A program made the position numbers and the translations under genes. Below the pieces are notes generated by a model. It was not told the origin of the DNA. It was given only the letters and a program-made list of their open reading frames with translations, and ran no database searches. From Robiginitalea aestuariiviva (GTDB lineage Bacteria > Bacteroidota > Bacteroidia > Flavobacteriales > Flavobacteriaceae), in NCBI RefSeq assembly GCF_029537735.1, contig NZ_JARPUQ010000002.1:1232240-1296239 (forward strand): DNA of 64,000 bases. The letters are read 5' to 3'. Of this stretch, positions 17,135-26,055 are shown piece after piece (the first letter of the stretch is position 1; every line of letters starts with the position of its first letter).

Positions 17135-18022
17135 ATGAAAAACATTACAGTAATCGGGGCAGGTACCATGGGCAACGGCATTGCCCATGTCTTTGCCCAA
17201 AACGGCTTTGAGGTATCCCTGGTAGATATTTCAGAGGAACGCCTTGAAAATGCCCTGAAAACCATCGGAAAGAACCTGGAACGTCAGCAGGCCAAGGGAC
17301 TGCTCACCGAGGCGGAAACCCAGGCCACCCTGAAGCGGATCCAGACCGGGACCGAACTACGGGCGGGGGTGCAGCAGGCAGACCTGGTGGTAGAGGCAGC
17401 AACGGAAAACGCCCACCTGAAAAAGGAAATATTCCGTGAAATGGACACCCACAGTCCTTCCGGTGCCATCCTGGCCACCAACACCTCTTCCATTTCCATC
17501 ACCGAAATTGCCGCGGTTACCGGGCGCGCGCAGCAGGTAATCGGGATGCACTTTATGAACCCCGTGCCCGTCATGAAACTGGTGGAAGTGATCCGCGGAT
17601 ACAGCACCAGTAATGCCGTTACCCAAACGGTCCTGGAACTCTCCCGCCAACTGGGAAAAGTACCTACCGAGGTGAACGACTATCCCGGGTTCGTGGCCAA
17701 CCGCATCCTGATGCCCATGATCAACGAGGCTATCGAAACCCTGTTTCACGGGGTGGCCGGAGTGACTGAGATCGACTCGGTGATGAAGCTGGGCATGGGC
17801 CACCCTATGGGCCCCCTGCAATTAGCAGATTTCATTGGCCTGGACGTGTGCCTGTCCATCCTGGAAGTGATGCACAAAGGGTTCCGGAACCCGAAATATG
17901 CACCCTGCCCCCTACTGGTCAAAATGGTTACGGCTGGTAAGCTTGGGGTAAAATCCGGGGAAGGCTTCTACGATTATTCCGAAAGCCGGAAAGCCGAGAA
18001 GGTCTCCCCTCAATTCCAATAA
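17135..18022 (+). CDS. 3-hydroxyacyl-CoA (3-hydroxybutyryl-CoA) dehydrogenase
   Basis: NAD-dependent oxidation of 3-hydroxyacyl-CoA. At 295 residues it is the single-domain short form. The N-terminal V-I-G-A-G-T-M-G-N-G-I-A-H dinucleotide fold (residues 5-17) and the S-S-I-S-I-T-E-I/V-I-G-M-H-F-M-N-P-V-P block with the catalytic His near residue 140 are clear. The C-terminal 3HCDH domain contains G-F-V-A-N-R-I-L and G-M-G-H-P-M-G-P-L-x-L-A-D. No other beta-oxidation gene is adjacent, so whether it serves fatty acid breakdown or butyrate/PHB-type metabolism is open. Confidence 0.95.
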   Translation: MKNITVIGAGTMGNGIAHVFAQNGFEVSLVDISEERLENALKTIGKNLERQQAKGLLTEAETQATLKRIQTGTELRAGVQQADLVVEAATENAHLKKEIFREMDTHSPSGAILATNTSSISITEIAAVTGRAQQVIGMHFMNPVPVMKLVEVIRGYSTSNAVTQTVLELSRQLGKVPTEVNDYPGFVANRILMPMINEAIETLFHGVAGVTEIDSVMKLGMGHPMGPLQLADFIGLDVCLSILEVMHKGFRNPKYAPCPLLVKMVTAGKLGVKSGEGFYDYSESRKAEKVSPQFQ

Positions 18023-18028
18023 TTCCCC

Positions 18029-18688
18029 ATGAGCATTGCCCAGCAATTGAAGGAAATACGGGAAGAATTGCCCAAGGGCGTAACCCTGGTAGCCGTCTCC
18101 AAAACCAAGTCCGAAGCAGAAATCCTGGAGGCCTACCAGGCCGGCCAGCGCATCTTCGGGGAAAACAAGGTGCAGGAAATGGTCTCCAAATACGAGGCCC
18201 TACCCAAGGACATACAATGGCATATGATTGGCCACCTCCAACGCAACAAGGTCAAATACCTGGTGGATTTCGTAAGCCTGATCCACGGGGTAGACAGCCT
18301 GAAACTCCTCAAAGAGATCCAGAAGCGGGCGGCCGGGGCCAACCGGGTGGTAGATTGCCTGCTGCAGGTGCATATTGCCGAGGAAGCCACTAAATTTGGT
18401 TTTGATTCCGGCGAACTGGAAGCCTTACTGGGCAGCGGTGCCCTGGAAGCCTTCCCCAATGTGCGCCTGCGGGGTCTCATGGGGATGGCCACTTTTACCG
18501 ACGATACAGCCCAGGTACGGCGGGAATTCCGCCATCTGAAAACCCTCTACGACCGGGCCCGGGAGGCCTGGCCCAATGCAGATACCCTGTCTATGGGGAT
18601 GAGCGGGGATTATCCCACGGCCATTGAGGAAGGCAGCACCATGGTGCGTATTGGAAGTCGTATCTTTGGCTCCAGGAATTACGGATAA
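18029..18688 (+). CDS. yggS: YggS/PLPBP family pyridoxal-phosphate homeostasis protein
   Basis: A 219-residue single-domain TIM barrel with fold-type III PLP binding. K25 in V-A-V-S-K-T-K is the expected PLP lysine, followed by I-F-G-E-N-K-V-Q-E, W-H-M-I-G-H-L-Q-R-N-K, and S-M-G-M-S-G-D-Y-P-T-A-I, all diagnostic. Family knowledge: it buffers free PLP and affects amino acid pools; it has no known enzyme reaction. Six bases separate it from the preceding dehydrogenase and 11 from the next gene, so it is co-transcribed. Confidence 0.95.
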   Translation: MSIAQQLKEIREELPKGVTLVAVSKTKSEAEILEAYQAGQRIFGENKVQEMVSKYEALPKDIQWHMIGHLQRNKVKYLVDFVSLIHGVDSLKLLKEIQKRAAGANRVVDCLLQVHIAEEATKFGFDSGELEALLGSGALEAFPNVRLRGLMGMATFTDDTAQVRREFRHLKTLYDRAREAWPNADTLSMGMSGDYPTAIEEGSTMVRIGSRIFGSRNYG

Positions 18689-18699
18689 TATTCACCATC

Positions 18700-19812
18700 G
18701 TGTACGCCATACTGGACATCGAAACCACCGGGGGGAAATTCAACGAGGAAGGGATTACGGAAATCGCCATCCACCGCTTTAACGGGCGGGAAGTAGAAGA
18801 TACCTTCATTAGCCTGATCAACCCCGAACGGGACATCCAGCCCTACGTACAAAAACTCACCGGCATCCGGCCCGAAATGGTGCGTACCGCCCCCAAGTTC
18901 TTCCAGGTGGCCAAGCGCATTGTAGAAATCACCGAGGGTTGCATCCTAGTTGCGCACAACGCTCCCTTTGATTACCGCATCCTCAGAACGGAATTCCGCC
19001 GCCTGGGCTTCGAATTCGAACGTAAAACCCTCTGTACCGTAGACCTGGCCCAGCGCCTGATCCCTGAGGCCGAATCCCACAGTCTGGGCAAACTGGTAAA
19101 AGCCCTGGGTATTCCCTTAAGCAACCGCCACCGGGCCAACGGGGACGCCCTGGCCACCCTGAAGCTCTTCCAGGTACTGCTGGACCGGGACAATGGGAAG
19201 AGTATCCTGAAGGAAACCATCCGCCAGGAAACCCATGGCGAGCTCTCCGGGCGGCAATTGAGGCTGGTAGAGCAGGTGCCTGTGGAAACAGGCGTGTACT
19301 ACCTCTACAGCAAGGAGGGGGACATCCTTTACCTGAACGCCTCCAACAATATGAAACGGGACGTAAACCGTCATTTTACAGGCGATGGAAAAATGCCCCG
19401 GGCCCTGAGCAAACTCACCCGGGAGGTCCGGTTTGAAGCTACGGGGAACGAATTGAGCGCCCGCCTGAAGGCCTACAACGAGCTGAAGGAAGTGCGCCCG
19501 CGGTTCAAGCCCCGGAACCTTCGCCCCAAGGGAGAGCCGCCCAGCAGCCTGAGTATAGGGGCGGAAACCTATTCCCTGCACGGGCGTGACTGGCTCCTGG
19601 TAGACCGGGGCCGCGATGCCGGGGAACGGGCCGCATTCTGGCTGAAGGGGCAGGAATTGAGGGGCTTCGGATATTATGGTTTAAACCACCAAATCAATAA
19701 TATTCATATCTTAGAATCCCTGATCACCCCAATGCGGGATCCCGTGGGCGGCCTGGTTCTTTTGGCATCCTACCTAAAACGCAAGAGCGTGATGAAGGTC
19801 CTGGAAATCTGA
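18700..19812 (+). CDS. DEDDh exonuclease fused to a degenerate GIY-YIG-like domain
   Basis: A 370-residue nuclease with a GTG start. Residues 1-165 are a DnaQ-type 3'-5' exonuclease: D-I-E-T-T-G-G at 5-11, H-N-A-P-F-D near 87, and a final H-R-A-N-G-D-A block near 145, so all catalytic positions look intact. Residues about 195-275 resemble the UvrC/Cho N-terminal GIY-YIG fold (T-G-V-Y-Y-L-Y ... P-R-F-K-P-R). Aligned by eye with UvrC, the catalytic Arg is replaced by Asp and the catalytic Glu by Ala. It probably functions as an exonuclease with a binding module. The architecture is familiar from Bacteroidetes. Confidence 0.9.
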   Translation: MYAILDIETTGGKFNEEGITEIAIHRFNGREVEDTFISLINPERDIQPYVQKLTGIRPEMVRTAPKFFQVAKRIVEITEGCILVAHNAPFDYRILRTEFRRLGFEFERKTLCTVDLAQRLIPEAESHSLGKLVKALGIPLSNRHRANGDALATLKLFQVLLDRDNGKSILKETIRQETHGELSGRQLRLVEQVPVETGVYYLYSKEGDILYLNASNNMKRDVNRHFTGDGKMPRALSKLTREVRFEATGNELSARLKAYNELKEVRPRFKPRNLRPKGEPPSSLSIGAETYSLHGRDWLLVDRGRDAGERAAFWLKGQELRGFGYYGLNHQINNIHILESLITPMRDPVGGLVLLASYLKRKSVMKVLEI

Positions 19813-19818
19813 TAGCCT

Positions 19819-20667
19819 TTGGAGCAGCACCGCTCAAATAGTACCTGGAGAAGCAAACTGCACGAGATTATCTACGAGGCGGATACCCCCATGGGGAAAT
19901 GGTTCGACCTGGTACTTTTCTTTATGATCATCGTGAGCGTGATCCTGGTCATGCTCGAAAGCGTAAAGGATTTTGACGCCCGTTACCACGACATTCTGCT
20001 GACCCTGGAATGGGCCATTACCATTTTCTTTACCATCGAATATATTGCCCGGATTATCTGCATCCGCAAGCCGGCCCATTACATCTTCAGTTTTTACGGC
20101 ATTATCGATTTTATCTCGACCATCCCCCTGTACCTCTCCTACCTGGTGGCGGGGTCCCAGGTTTTTCTGGCAGTACGGGCCTTCCGCCTGCTGCGGATCT
20201 TCCGGATCCTGAAGCTGGTACAGTTTATAGGCGAAGCGTCACAGCTGAAGACGGCCCTGAAGGCCAGCCGGACCAAGATCCTGGTTTTTATCTATGTGGT
20301 CCTGATCCTGTCCGTCATTATGGGGACCATCATGTACCTGATCGAAAGCGACGAGGCAGGCTTTACCTCCATCCCCAGGAGTATTTACTGGACCATCGTT
20401 ACCCTGACTACGGTAGGCTATGGGGATATTGCACCCCAAACCAACATCGGCCAGTTTATTGCCACGGTGATTATGATTCTCGGTTACGGGATCATTGCCG
20501 TCCCCACCGGAATCGTAACGGTCGAATTTGCCAAACACAGGGGCGGGGCCACAGATGCCACTTCGGACACGACCGTGCACCTGAACACCCAATCCTGCCC
20601 AACCTGTGCCGTGGAAGGGCACCGGGACGGGGCCAAGTACTGCTTTAACTGCGGTTCTGCCCTGTGA
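19819..20667 (+). CDS. Voltage-gated-type potassium channel with a C-terminal zinc ribbon
   Basis: A 282-residue membrane protein with a TTG start and six predicted transmembrane segments. S4 looks charged (R-A-F-R-L-L-R-I-F-R-I-L-K), and the pore carries the selectivity filter T-T-V-G-Y-G-D near 196-202, as in Kv channels of the ion-transporter family. The C-terminal tail (about 240-282) ends with two Cys pairs, C-P-T-C near 260 and C-F-N-C near 275, forming a likely zinc ribbon in the cytoplasm. It overlaps miaA by ATGA, so the genes are translationally coupled. Confidence 0.93.
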   Translation: MEQHRSNSTWRSKLHEIIYEADTPMGKWFDLVLFFMIIVSVILVMLESVKDFDARYHDILLTLEWAITIFFTIEYIARIICIRKPAHYIFSFYGIIDFISTIPLYLSYLVAGSQVFLAVRAFRLLRIFRILKLVQFIGEASQLKTALKASRTKILVFIYVVLILSVIMGTIMYLIESDEAGFTSIPRSIYWTIVTLTTVGYGDIAPQTNIGQFIATVIMILGYGIIAVPTGIVTVEFAKHRGGATDATSDTTVHLNTQSCPTCAVEGHRDGAKYCFNCGSAL

Positions 20668-21578
20668 TGAAGCCGGTCCTGCTCAGCATAAGCGGCCCTA
20701 CTGCCATTGGAAAAACGGCCTGGGCTATCCGCCTGGCCCGGCATTTCGGGACGGAGATCCTCTCCGCCGATTCCCGCCAGTTTTATAGGGAAATGCGCAT
20801 CGGCACGGCCGTGCCGGAGCCCGGGGAGCTGCTGGCCGCCCCCCACCATTTTATACAGCATCTATCCATACACGACCCCTATTCGGTCGGGGATTATGCC
20901 CGTGATGCCCTGGCCTGCCTGCGCCATGGGTTCCGGAACCACCCCCTGATGATCCTGGTCGGTGGCAGCGGGCTGTATACGGATGCGGTCACCAAAGGCC
21001 TGGACGCCTTCCCGGAAGTGGCCCCGGGGGTTCGGGAAGCGCTTACCCGGCTGTGGGAGACGCAGGGGCTGGAAGCCCTGCAAAACCTTCTGGCGGAAAA
21101 GGACCCGGTATACCACGCCCAGGTAGACCTGCAAAACCCTCATCGCCTGATCCGCGCCCTGGAAGTATGCCTGAGCGGGGATCTACCCTATAGCGGATAC
21201 CGAGGAAAGGCCACTCCTCCGGATTTTTTCCACCACCTGCCCCTGGCCCTGGAAGCCCCCCGCGAAATGATCTACCGGCGCATTGAAGCCCGGGTGGATG
21301 CCATGATGGCAGCGGGCCTGTTGGAGGAAGCCAGGAAACTCTACCCCATGCGCCATCTGAATGCGCTGCAAACCGTGGGGTATCAGGAGCTTTTCCGCCA
21401 TTTGGAGGGAGAATACGACCTGGATACGGCCGTGGCCGAGGTCAAGAAAAACACACGCCGCTTTGCCAAGCGGCAACTCACCTGGCTGCGACGGGATGCG
21501 AACGCCCTCTGGGTACCGTACGACGCAGACCCGGAAGCCGTAATCGGAGCCATTCAATCCCGCCTGGAAACTTTATGA
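20664..21578 (+). CDS. miaA: tRNA dimethylallyltransferase
   Basis: Transfers dimethylallyl to A37 of tRNAs reading UNN codons. The 304-residue length is typical. The P-loop is G-P-T-A-I-G-K-T near residue 10, D-S-R-Q-F-Y follows near 36, and the Q-T-V-G-Y-Q-E-L block near 235 is characteristic. The C-terminal R-R-F-A-K-R-Q-L-T-W-L-R is the tRNA-binding region. The start overlaps the channel gene stop by four bases and the stop overlaps the gluconokinase start by four. Confidence 0.97.
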   Translation: MMKPVLLSISGPTAIGKTAWAIRLARHFGTEILSADSRQFYREMRIGTAVPEPGELLAAPHHFIQHLSIHDPYSVGDYARDALACLRHGFRNHPLMILVGGSGLYTDAVTKGLDAFPEVAPGVREALTRLWETQGLEALQNLLAEKDPVYHAQVDLQNPHRLIRALEVCLSGDLPYSGYRGKATPPDFFHHLPLALEAPREMIYRRIEARVDAMMAAGLLEEARKLYPMRHLNALQTVGYQELFRHLEGEYDLDTAVAEVKKNTRRFAKRQLTWLRRDANALWVPYDADPEAVIGAIQSRLETL

Positions 21579-22087
21579 AAACAGCACAAAACCACCCTGG
21601 GATATATTGGATAATGGGGGTTTCTGCCTCCGGCAAATCCACCCTGGGCCTGGCCCTGGCGCGCGCCCTGGGCGTCCCTTTTTTCGATGGGGACGACTTC
21701 CACCCCCAGGCCAATATCGCTAAAATGTCCGCAGGTATCCCCCTTACCGACTCGGACCGGGCCGGCTGGCTGGATCGGCTGAACCGCCTGGCCCGCGACC
21801 ACCGGGACAGCGGGGCAGTAATCGTATGCTCGGCTCTGAAAGAGGCCTACCGGCAACGCTTAGCTGAGGGTATCCCGGAAGGTATCCAGCAATGGGTAGT
21901 GCTCCATGGTGCCTTTGAAACCCTGCAAAAACGTATCCAGGCCCGCACCGACCATTTCATGCCCCCGGGGTTGTTGCAATCCCAGTTCGACACCCTGGAG
22001 CTCCCGTCCTACGGGATTCAACTGGACGTGGCCCTTTCCCCGGATCAAATGCTGCAAAGGGTGCTGGAAACACATCGGGCCGGCTAA
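21575..22087 (+). CDS. gntK: Gluconokinase, GntK/IdnK type
   Basis: Phosphorylates D-gluconate to 6-phosphogluconate. At 170 residues it is of normal length. It has an N-terminal Walker A G-V-S-A-S-G-K-S near residue 14, then D-G-D-D-F-H-P and N-x-x-K-M-x-x-G-x-P-L-T-D (N-I-A-K-M-S-A-G-I-P-L-T-D), which are family signatures, and V-V-C-S-A-L-K-E-A-Y-R. No gluconate permease, edd or eda gene is adjacent. It is the last gene of the operon, coupled to miaA through an ATGA overlap. A GC-rich hairpin overlaps its stop codon. Confidence 0.94.
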   Translation: MKTAQNHPGIYWIMGVSASGKSTLGLALARALGVPFFDGDDFHPQANIAKMSAGIPLTDSDRAGWLDRLNRLARDHRDSGAVIVCSALKEAYRQRLAEGIPEGIQQWVVLHGAFETLQKRIQARTDHFMPPGLLQSQFDTLELPSYGIQLDVALSPDQMLQRVLETHRAG

Positions 22088-22097
22088 AGCCGGCCCG
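22076..22097. terminator. GC-rich hairpin at the gntK stop, terminator candidate
   Basis: CGGGCCGGCT and AGCCGGCCCG form a 10-bp stem with a two-base loop that includes the gntK stop codon. It lies between convergent operons, but neither side has a T run, so it is at best a weak or Rho-assisted terminator. Confidence 0.45.
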
Positions 22098-22128
22098 TGG
22101 TGCATTGCAATAAGGTAATTTCCAGGTC

Positions 22129-22848
22129 TCAGGACTTTTCGGAATCCGTTTTCACAACCAGCCGGAAACCCTCTCCGTGGATGTTGAGGATTTCCACATC
22201 CTCGTCCCGCTTCAGGTACTTGCGTAATTTCGCGATATACACATCCATACTTCGGGAGGTAAAATAGTTGTCGTCCCGCCAAATCTTGGTCAGGGCCAGT
22301 TCCCGGGGCATCAGATCGTTTTCATGCAGGGCCAGCAGGCGCAGCAATTCATTTTCCTTGGGGGAGAGTTTAACCGGCTCCTCTTCTTTGTACTTGAGGA
22401 AACGCAGCTTGGAGTTCAGGTGGAAGTGCCCGAATGAGAATTCGAATTGCTTGCTGTCCGCCAGGTTATCCGATGCTTTGCGCTGCAGGATGGCCCGTAG
22501 CTTCATCAGCAGCACCTCCGAATCGAAAGGCTTGTTCAGGTAATCGTCTGCCCCGGCCTTGTACCCTTTCAGCACGTCTTCCTTCATCGTTTTGGCGGTG
22601 AGGAAGATGATGGGGACATTCTCGTTTTTCTCGCGGATTTCCCGCGCCAGGGTAAAGCCGTCCTTATAGGGCATCATCACATCCAGGATACAGACGTCAA
22701 AATGTTCCTTCTTGAATTTTTCGAACCCCTCCATTCCATTTTTGGCCAGGGTTACATCAAAGTCGTTCATGGACAGGTAGTCCTTGAGGACAATCCCGAA
22801 ATTGGGATCGTCTTCTACGAGTAATATCTTCTTGTTTTCGGTTTCCAT
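22129..22848 (-). CDS. rprY: OmpR-family response regulator, RprY-like
   Basis: A 239-residue DNA-binding regulator. The receiver domain (1-120) has acidic residues in V-E-D-D-P-N, the phosphorylatable Asp in V-C-I-L-D-V-M-M-P, and a Lys in L-N-K-P-F-D. The winged-helix domain (about 130-235) contains L-S-P-K-E-N-E-L-L-R-L-L and the recognition region S-R-S-M-D-V-Y-I-A-K-L-R-K-Y-L. It follows the histidine kinase gene by 9 bases. The symbol is given by likeness to the Bacteroides RprX/RprY pair. Confidence 0.9.
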   Translation of the reverse strand: METENKKILLVEDDPNFGIVLKDYLSMNDFDVTLAKNGMEGFEKFKKEHFDVCILDVMMPYKDGFTLAREIREKNENVPIIFLTAKTMKEDVLKGYKAGADDYLNKPFDSEVLLMKLRAILQRKASDNLADSKQFEFSFGHFHLNSKLRFLKYKEEEPVKLSPKENELLRLLALHENDLMPRELALTKIWRDDNYFTSRSMDVYIAKLRKYLKRDEDVEILNIHGEGFRLVVKTDSEKS

Positions 22849-22857
22849 ATTGCAATT

Positions 22858-24438
22858 TTAAATTAAGGGGAGCTTTATAAAGAAGGTGCTTCCCTTGCCC
22901 TTCTCGCTCTCTGCGTATACCTCTCCCTGATGATCTTCTACTATTTTCTTGACATAAGCCAGCCCCAGCCCATGTCCTTTCACGTTGTGTATGTCTCCGG
23001 TATGCTCCCGGTAGAACTTTTCGAAAATGCGCTTCAATACGGCTTTGGACATCCCGGCGCCCTGGTCCTGGATCCGGATCAGGATGGCGTTCTTGGCCAT
23101 TTCCGTATACACATCAATCTTGGGTGCCTCCGGGGAGTACTTTACGGCATTGTCCAGGATATTGACAATAACGTTCCCCAGGTGCATTTCATTGGCCAGG
23201 ACATCGCATCGTTCCGCTTCCAAATGGGACTTCACATACCCGCCCCTGTCTTTTACGATAAGTTCCACATGGTCTATGGAGCTACGTATTAGGTCGTGCA
23301 AATCCAGGCGTTCCTTACTGATATCCAACTGGTTCTTCTCCAGCTTGGAAATGCGAAGCACATTTTCTACCTGGGCATTCATGCGTTTATTCTCGTCACG
23401 GATCATCTGCAGGTACCGATTGGTTTTCTCCACATCCCCAATCACTTTGGGGTTCCGGATGGCCTCCACCGCCAGGTTGATGGTCGCGATAGGCGTCTTG
23501 AACTCGTGCGTCATATTGTTGATGAAATCCGACTTAATCTCGGAAATCTGCTTTTGCCGGATCAACTGGTAAATCGCGCTGGCATAGGCAATCATGATGA
23601 TAAGCGTAAACAACAGGGAGAGACCCGCCATACCCAGCACGGATGCCAGGATAAACTTCTTTTCCCTGGGAAAGGAGAGCAACAGGGCATAGTCTGTATT
23701 GCCTTCACTGTCCCGGAATAAGGGGGCTTTATAAAAATTTCCCGCCTCGTACTTGAACCTGCGTGACTTTACCTTGGTGGGCAGGCCGCGGCTGTATACC
23801 CCATATTCGTAATCGATGTCCAGGTTGTGCGACTCCAGTTCCCGGCTGATCATCATTTCGATCTCCTCCCGGCTCACGCGTTCGTGGATCGGAAACTTTT
23901 CCGCATACTCCCGGTACACGTCGTCGAACATGGCTTTTTCCATGGCTCCCAGCCCGCCTACCTTCTCCCAGCGTTCTATCGGGTTAAGCCGGTAGGCCTT
24001 ACCGTCCAGGCCAAATTCTTCCCGGTAAAGGGTTTTGGAGCGGCGGCTGGTATAGCTTTTAATGGTGGCCGAGTCCGTTGCCGTACCACTGTCAAAGAAC
24101 GTGGATGCGATATTGTAATCCTCCTCGAGTATCCCGTGGGAATACACCAGAATTTCATTGGAATTCAAATCCCGGTCGACGAAAAAAATGTCACTCAGGT
24201 GGCGGCTCTGTAATTCCCCTATGCTGTCTTTCAGGTTCAGAAAGCGCTCGGAATAATCCTTCATCTCCCGTTCCTCGATCATATCGGAAACGCGGTTCAG
24301 GACATCGGTAACCACACTGGAAAACTGCTCTTCCTTGTCCTGCACCGAATTGCGAATCCAGTAGATCTGAACGGCGATAATCCCGATCAGCGACAGGCTC
24401 ATCAGAATGACGAGCAGAACAAACAATTTTCTATTCAT
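22858..24438 (-). CDS. rprX: Sensor histidine kinase, RprX-like
   Basis: A 526-residue membrane kinase. Two transmembrane helices, near 5-28 and 270-292, enclose a periplasmic sensor domain of about 240 residues. The H-box is N-N-M-T-H-E-F-K-T-P near residue 311, followed by an N-box (N-I-L-D-N-A-V-K-Y-S-P), G1 (D-Q-G-A-G-M) and G2 (G-H-G-L-G-L-A-Y). Operon with the OmpR-type regulator. A TACTTTTA box 9-16 bases before the start is a near match to the -7 element. Confidence 0.92.
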   Translation of the reverse strand: MNRKLFVLLVILMSLSLIGIIAVQIYWIRNSVQDKEEQFSSVVTDVLNRVSDMIEEREMKDYSERFLNLKDSIGELQSRHLSDIFFVDRDLNSNEILVYSHGILEEDYNIASTFFDSGTATDSATIKSYTSRRSKTLYREEFGLDGKAYRLNPIERWEKVGGLGAMEKAMFDDVYREYAEKFPIHERVSREEIEMMISRELESHNLDIDYEYGVYSRGLPTKVKSRRFKYEAGNFYKAPLFRDSEGNTDYALLLSFPREKKFILASVLGMAGLSLLFTLIIMIAYASAIYQLIRQKQISEIKSDFINNMTHEFKTPIATINLAVEAIRNPKVIGDVEKTNRYLQMIRDENKRMNAQVENVLRISKLEKNQLDISKERLDLHDLIRSSIDHVELIVKDRGGYVKSHLEAERCDVLANEMHLGNVIVNILDNAVKYSPEAPKIDVYTEMAKNAILIRIQDQGAGMSKAVLKRIFEKFYREHTGDIHNVKGHGLGLAYVKKIVEDHQGEVYAESEKGKGSTFFIKLPLI

Positions 24439-24493
24439 CGATAAGGTAAAAGTAAAAATTTAACATTTAGGCGATGGGGGGTTTAACCAAACC

Positions 24494-25102
24494 TTAACAC
24501 TCGCTAAGCCCCGCAGAACCTGATAGTTCCAGCAATTCTCGATGGATTTCCCCGACCTGTTGCCGGGTGTGCGGAAGGGAATCGTTCCGGATTTCAAAAT
24601 CCGCCAGGGCGCGTTTGCGGGCATCCGGCCACTGGTGTTTCATACGGGAGCGGACCGCTGCTTCCGCTGCTCCATCCCGGGCTACAACCCTTTTGAGGCG
24701 CTCCGTTTCCGGGGCGGTAACCAGGATCATTCGGTCCATGTTTTGGTACCCTCCGTTTTCAAACAGAATAGCCGCCTCCTGCAGTACGTAAGGCGAGTCC
24801 TGGTCTTCCGACCAGTGGAGAAAGTCCTGTCGCACCGCCGGATGGACCAGGGCGTTTACCGCTTCCAGCAAGGCCTTGTCTTTAAAAATGCGCGATGCCA
24901 CCCAGGCGCGGTCCAACTGCCCTTCCCGATAGGTTTCCGGCCCCAATAGCCCTATCAGGGCATCCCGGAGCCGGGGATCCGTTTCCATGAGTATTTTAGC
25001 ACGGGCGTCCGAGTGATAAACCGGGACACCCAGATCCTCAAAGAAGGCGGCCACCGTACTCTTGCCACTGCCAATCCCGCCGGTAAGTCCTACCGTTATC
25101 AT
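24494..25102 (-). CDS. coaE: Dephospho-CoA kinase
   Basis: Last step of CoA synthesis: phosphorylates the 3'-OH of dephospho-CoA. I take the start at 25102, giving 202 residues, because the P-loop G-G-I-G-S-G-K-S-T then lies at residues 8-16 as in the family. The longer reading frame up to 25282 only adds residues antisense to no known domain and overlaps the upstream gene. The ATGA overlap with the YbbR-like gene supports this start. D-A-R-A-K and V-A-R-D-G-A fit the family. coaBC lies elsewhere in the window, so two CoA genes are close. Confidence 0.95.
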   Translation of the reverse strand: MITVGLTGGIGSGKSTVAAFFEDLGVPVYHSDARAKILMETDPRLRDALIGLLGPETYREGQLDRAWVASRIFKDKALLEAVNALVHPAVRQDFLHWSEDQDSPYVLQEAAILFENGGYQNMDRMILVTAPETERLKRVVARDGAAEAAVRSRMKHQWPDARKRALADFEIRNDSLPHTRQQVGEIHRELLELSGSAGLSEC

Positions 25103-26052
25103 TCTCTGCGTATAATGAATTCTACGGAAGCCTCCAGCAGGCTGCTGTTGTATACGCCCCCGGGCTGTCGTTCCAGGATCAGTGGCAGGCGGCCGGATTC
25201 CGGGTCCGGGCTGCCAAAATCCGCAACCACCCGGAAATCTTCGGGCTGAATCGTATTGAGGGCATCCACCTTTCCCCGGCAAAGGATACCTACGGTGGTG
25301 GGAAAGGTTCGGATATCCAGGCGTTCGGGGATATTGATCACTTCAATGGGGACATCCACCACGGTTTCCGAAAACCGGAAAATATTTGCAGATACCACCA
25401 CTGCTTCACGGGAAAGGCGTGTGTGTTGCAGGTTCCCGGCTACCTCCAGGGGGACCTCCAGGCGAATGGAGTCCCGCACATCCTTCAGCACCACGGGCTG
25501 GGTGCGCAACACCCGTATGGTGTCGATCTCCTCCGGGGGGCCCAGCAGGTGTACCTGCGGTGGGTCAACCTTCACCTCGCCCTGCATCATGTAATTCTGG
25601 GCCAGTTCCAGTTCCAGTACAGGTTCTACGGATACGGTTCGGGACTGCAACCGCTGGAAGTTGAGGAATACCGTATCCTGTGGCAGGTCCAAAATGGCAA
25701 TCCCGTTGTCCATTTGCCGGTCTATCTGGTCCCGGAACACCCGGGGTTGTATAAAATACCGGCCGCGGCGGCGCGAAGCCGCTGCCAGGTCAATCTCCAG
25801 GCGGCGCGGGCTAAGCTGGTATGCCAGCAGCTTAAAGCCACTGGCCCGCACCCGAACCTCCAGGTCCTGTGGGGGCGACTCTACCAGGATCAGGGAGTCC
25901 GGGGCCTGCCCATAGGCCACCTTGAATACTACGGGATAGGTATACGTCTCGGAAAGCCGGCTTACGAGCCAGGCAGCAATGGCGCAGGCCAGAAAAAGAA
26001 GGAAGGTCCTGGCCTTGGGCTTGCGGATGCCGGATTTGAGTTTGTCGATCAC
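25099..26052 (-). CDS. YbbR/CdaR-like domain protein
   Basis: A 317-residue protein with one N-terminal transmembrane helix (about 17-33, F-L-L-F-L-A-C-A-I-A-A-W-L-V) and a periplasmic part made of YbbR-like beta repeats, for example V-R-V-R-A-S-G-F-K-L-L near 70 and V-D-V-P-I-E-V-I-N-I-P near 235. In Firmicutes YbbR/CdaR controls the diadenylate cyclase CdaA; no cdaA is next to this gene, so the link here is only by family. It lies between a glycosyltransferase (3-base gap) and coaE (ATGA overlap). Confidence 0.85.
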   Translation of the reverse strand: MIDKLKSGIRKPKARTFLLFLACAIAAWLVSRLSETYTYPVVFKVAYGQAPDSLILVESPPQDLEVRVRASGFKLLAYQLSPRRLEIDLAAASRRRGRYFIQPRVFRDQIDRQMDNGIAILDLPQDTVFLNFQRLQSRTVSVEPVLELELAQNYMMQGEVKVDPPQVHLLGPPEEIDTIRVLRTQPVVLKDVRDSIRLEVPLEVAGNLQHTRLSREAVVVSANIFRFSETVVDVPIEVINIPERLDIRTFPTTVGILCRGKVDALNTIQPEDFRVVADFGSPDPESGRLPLILERQPGGVYNSSLLEASVEFIIRRE

Positions 26053-26055
26053 CTG

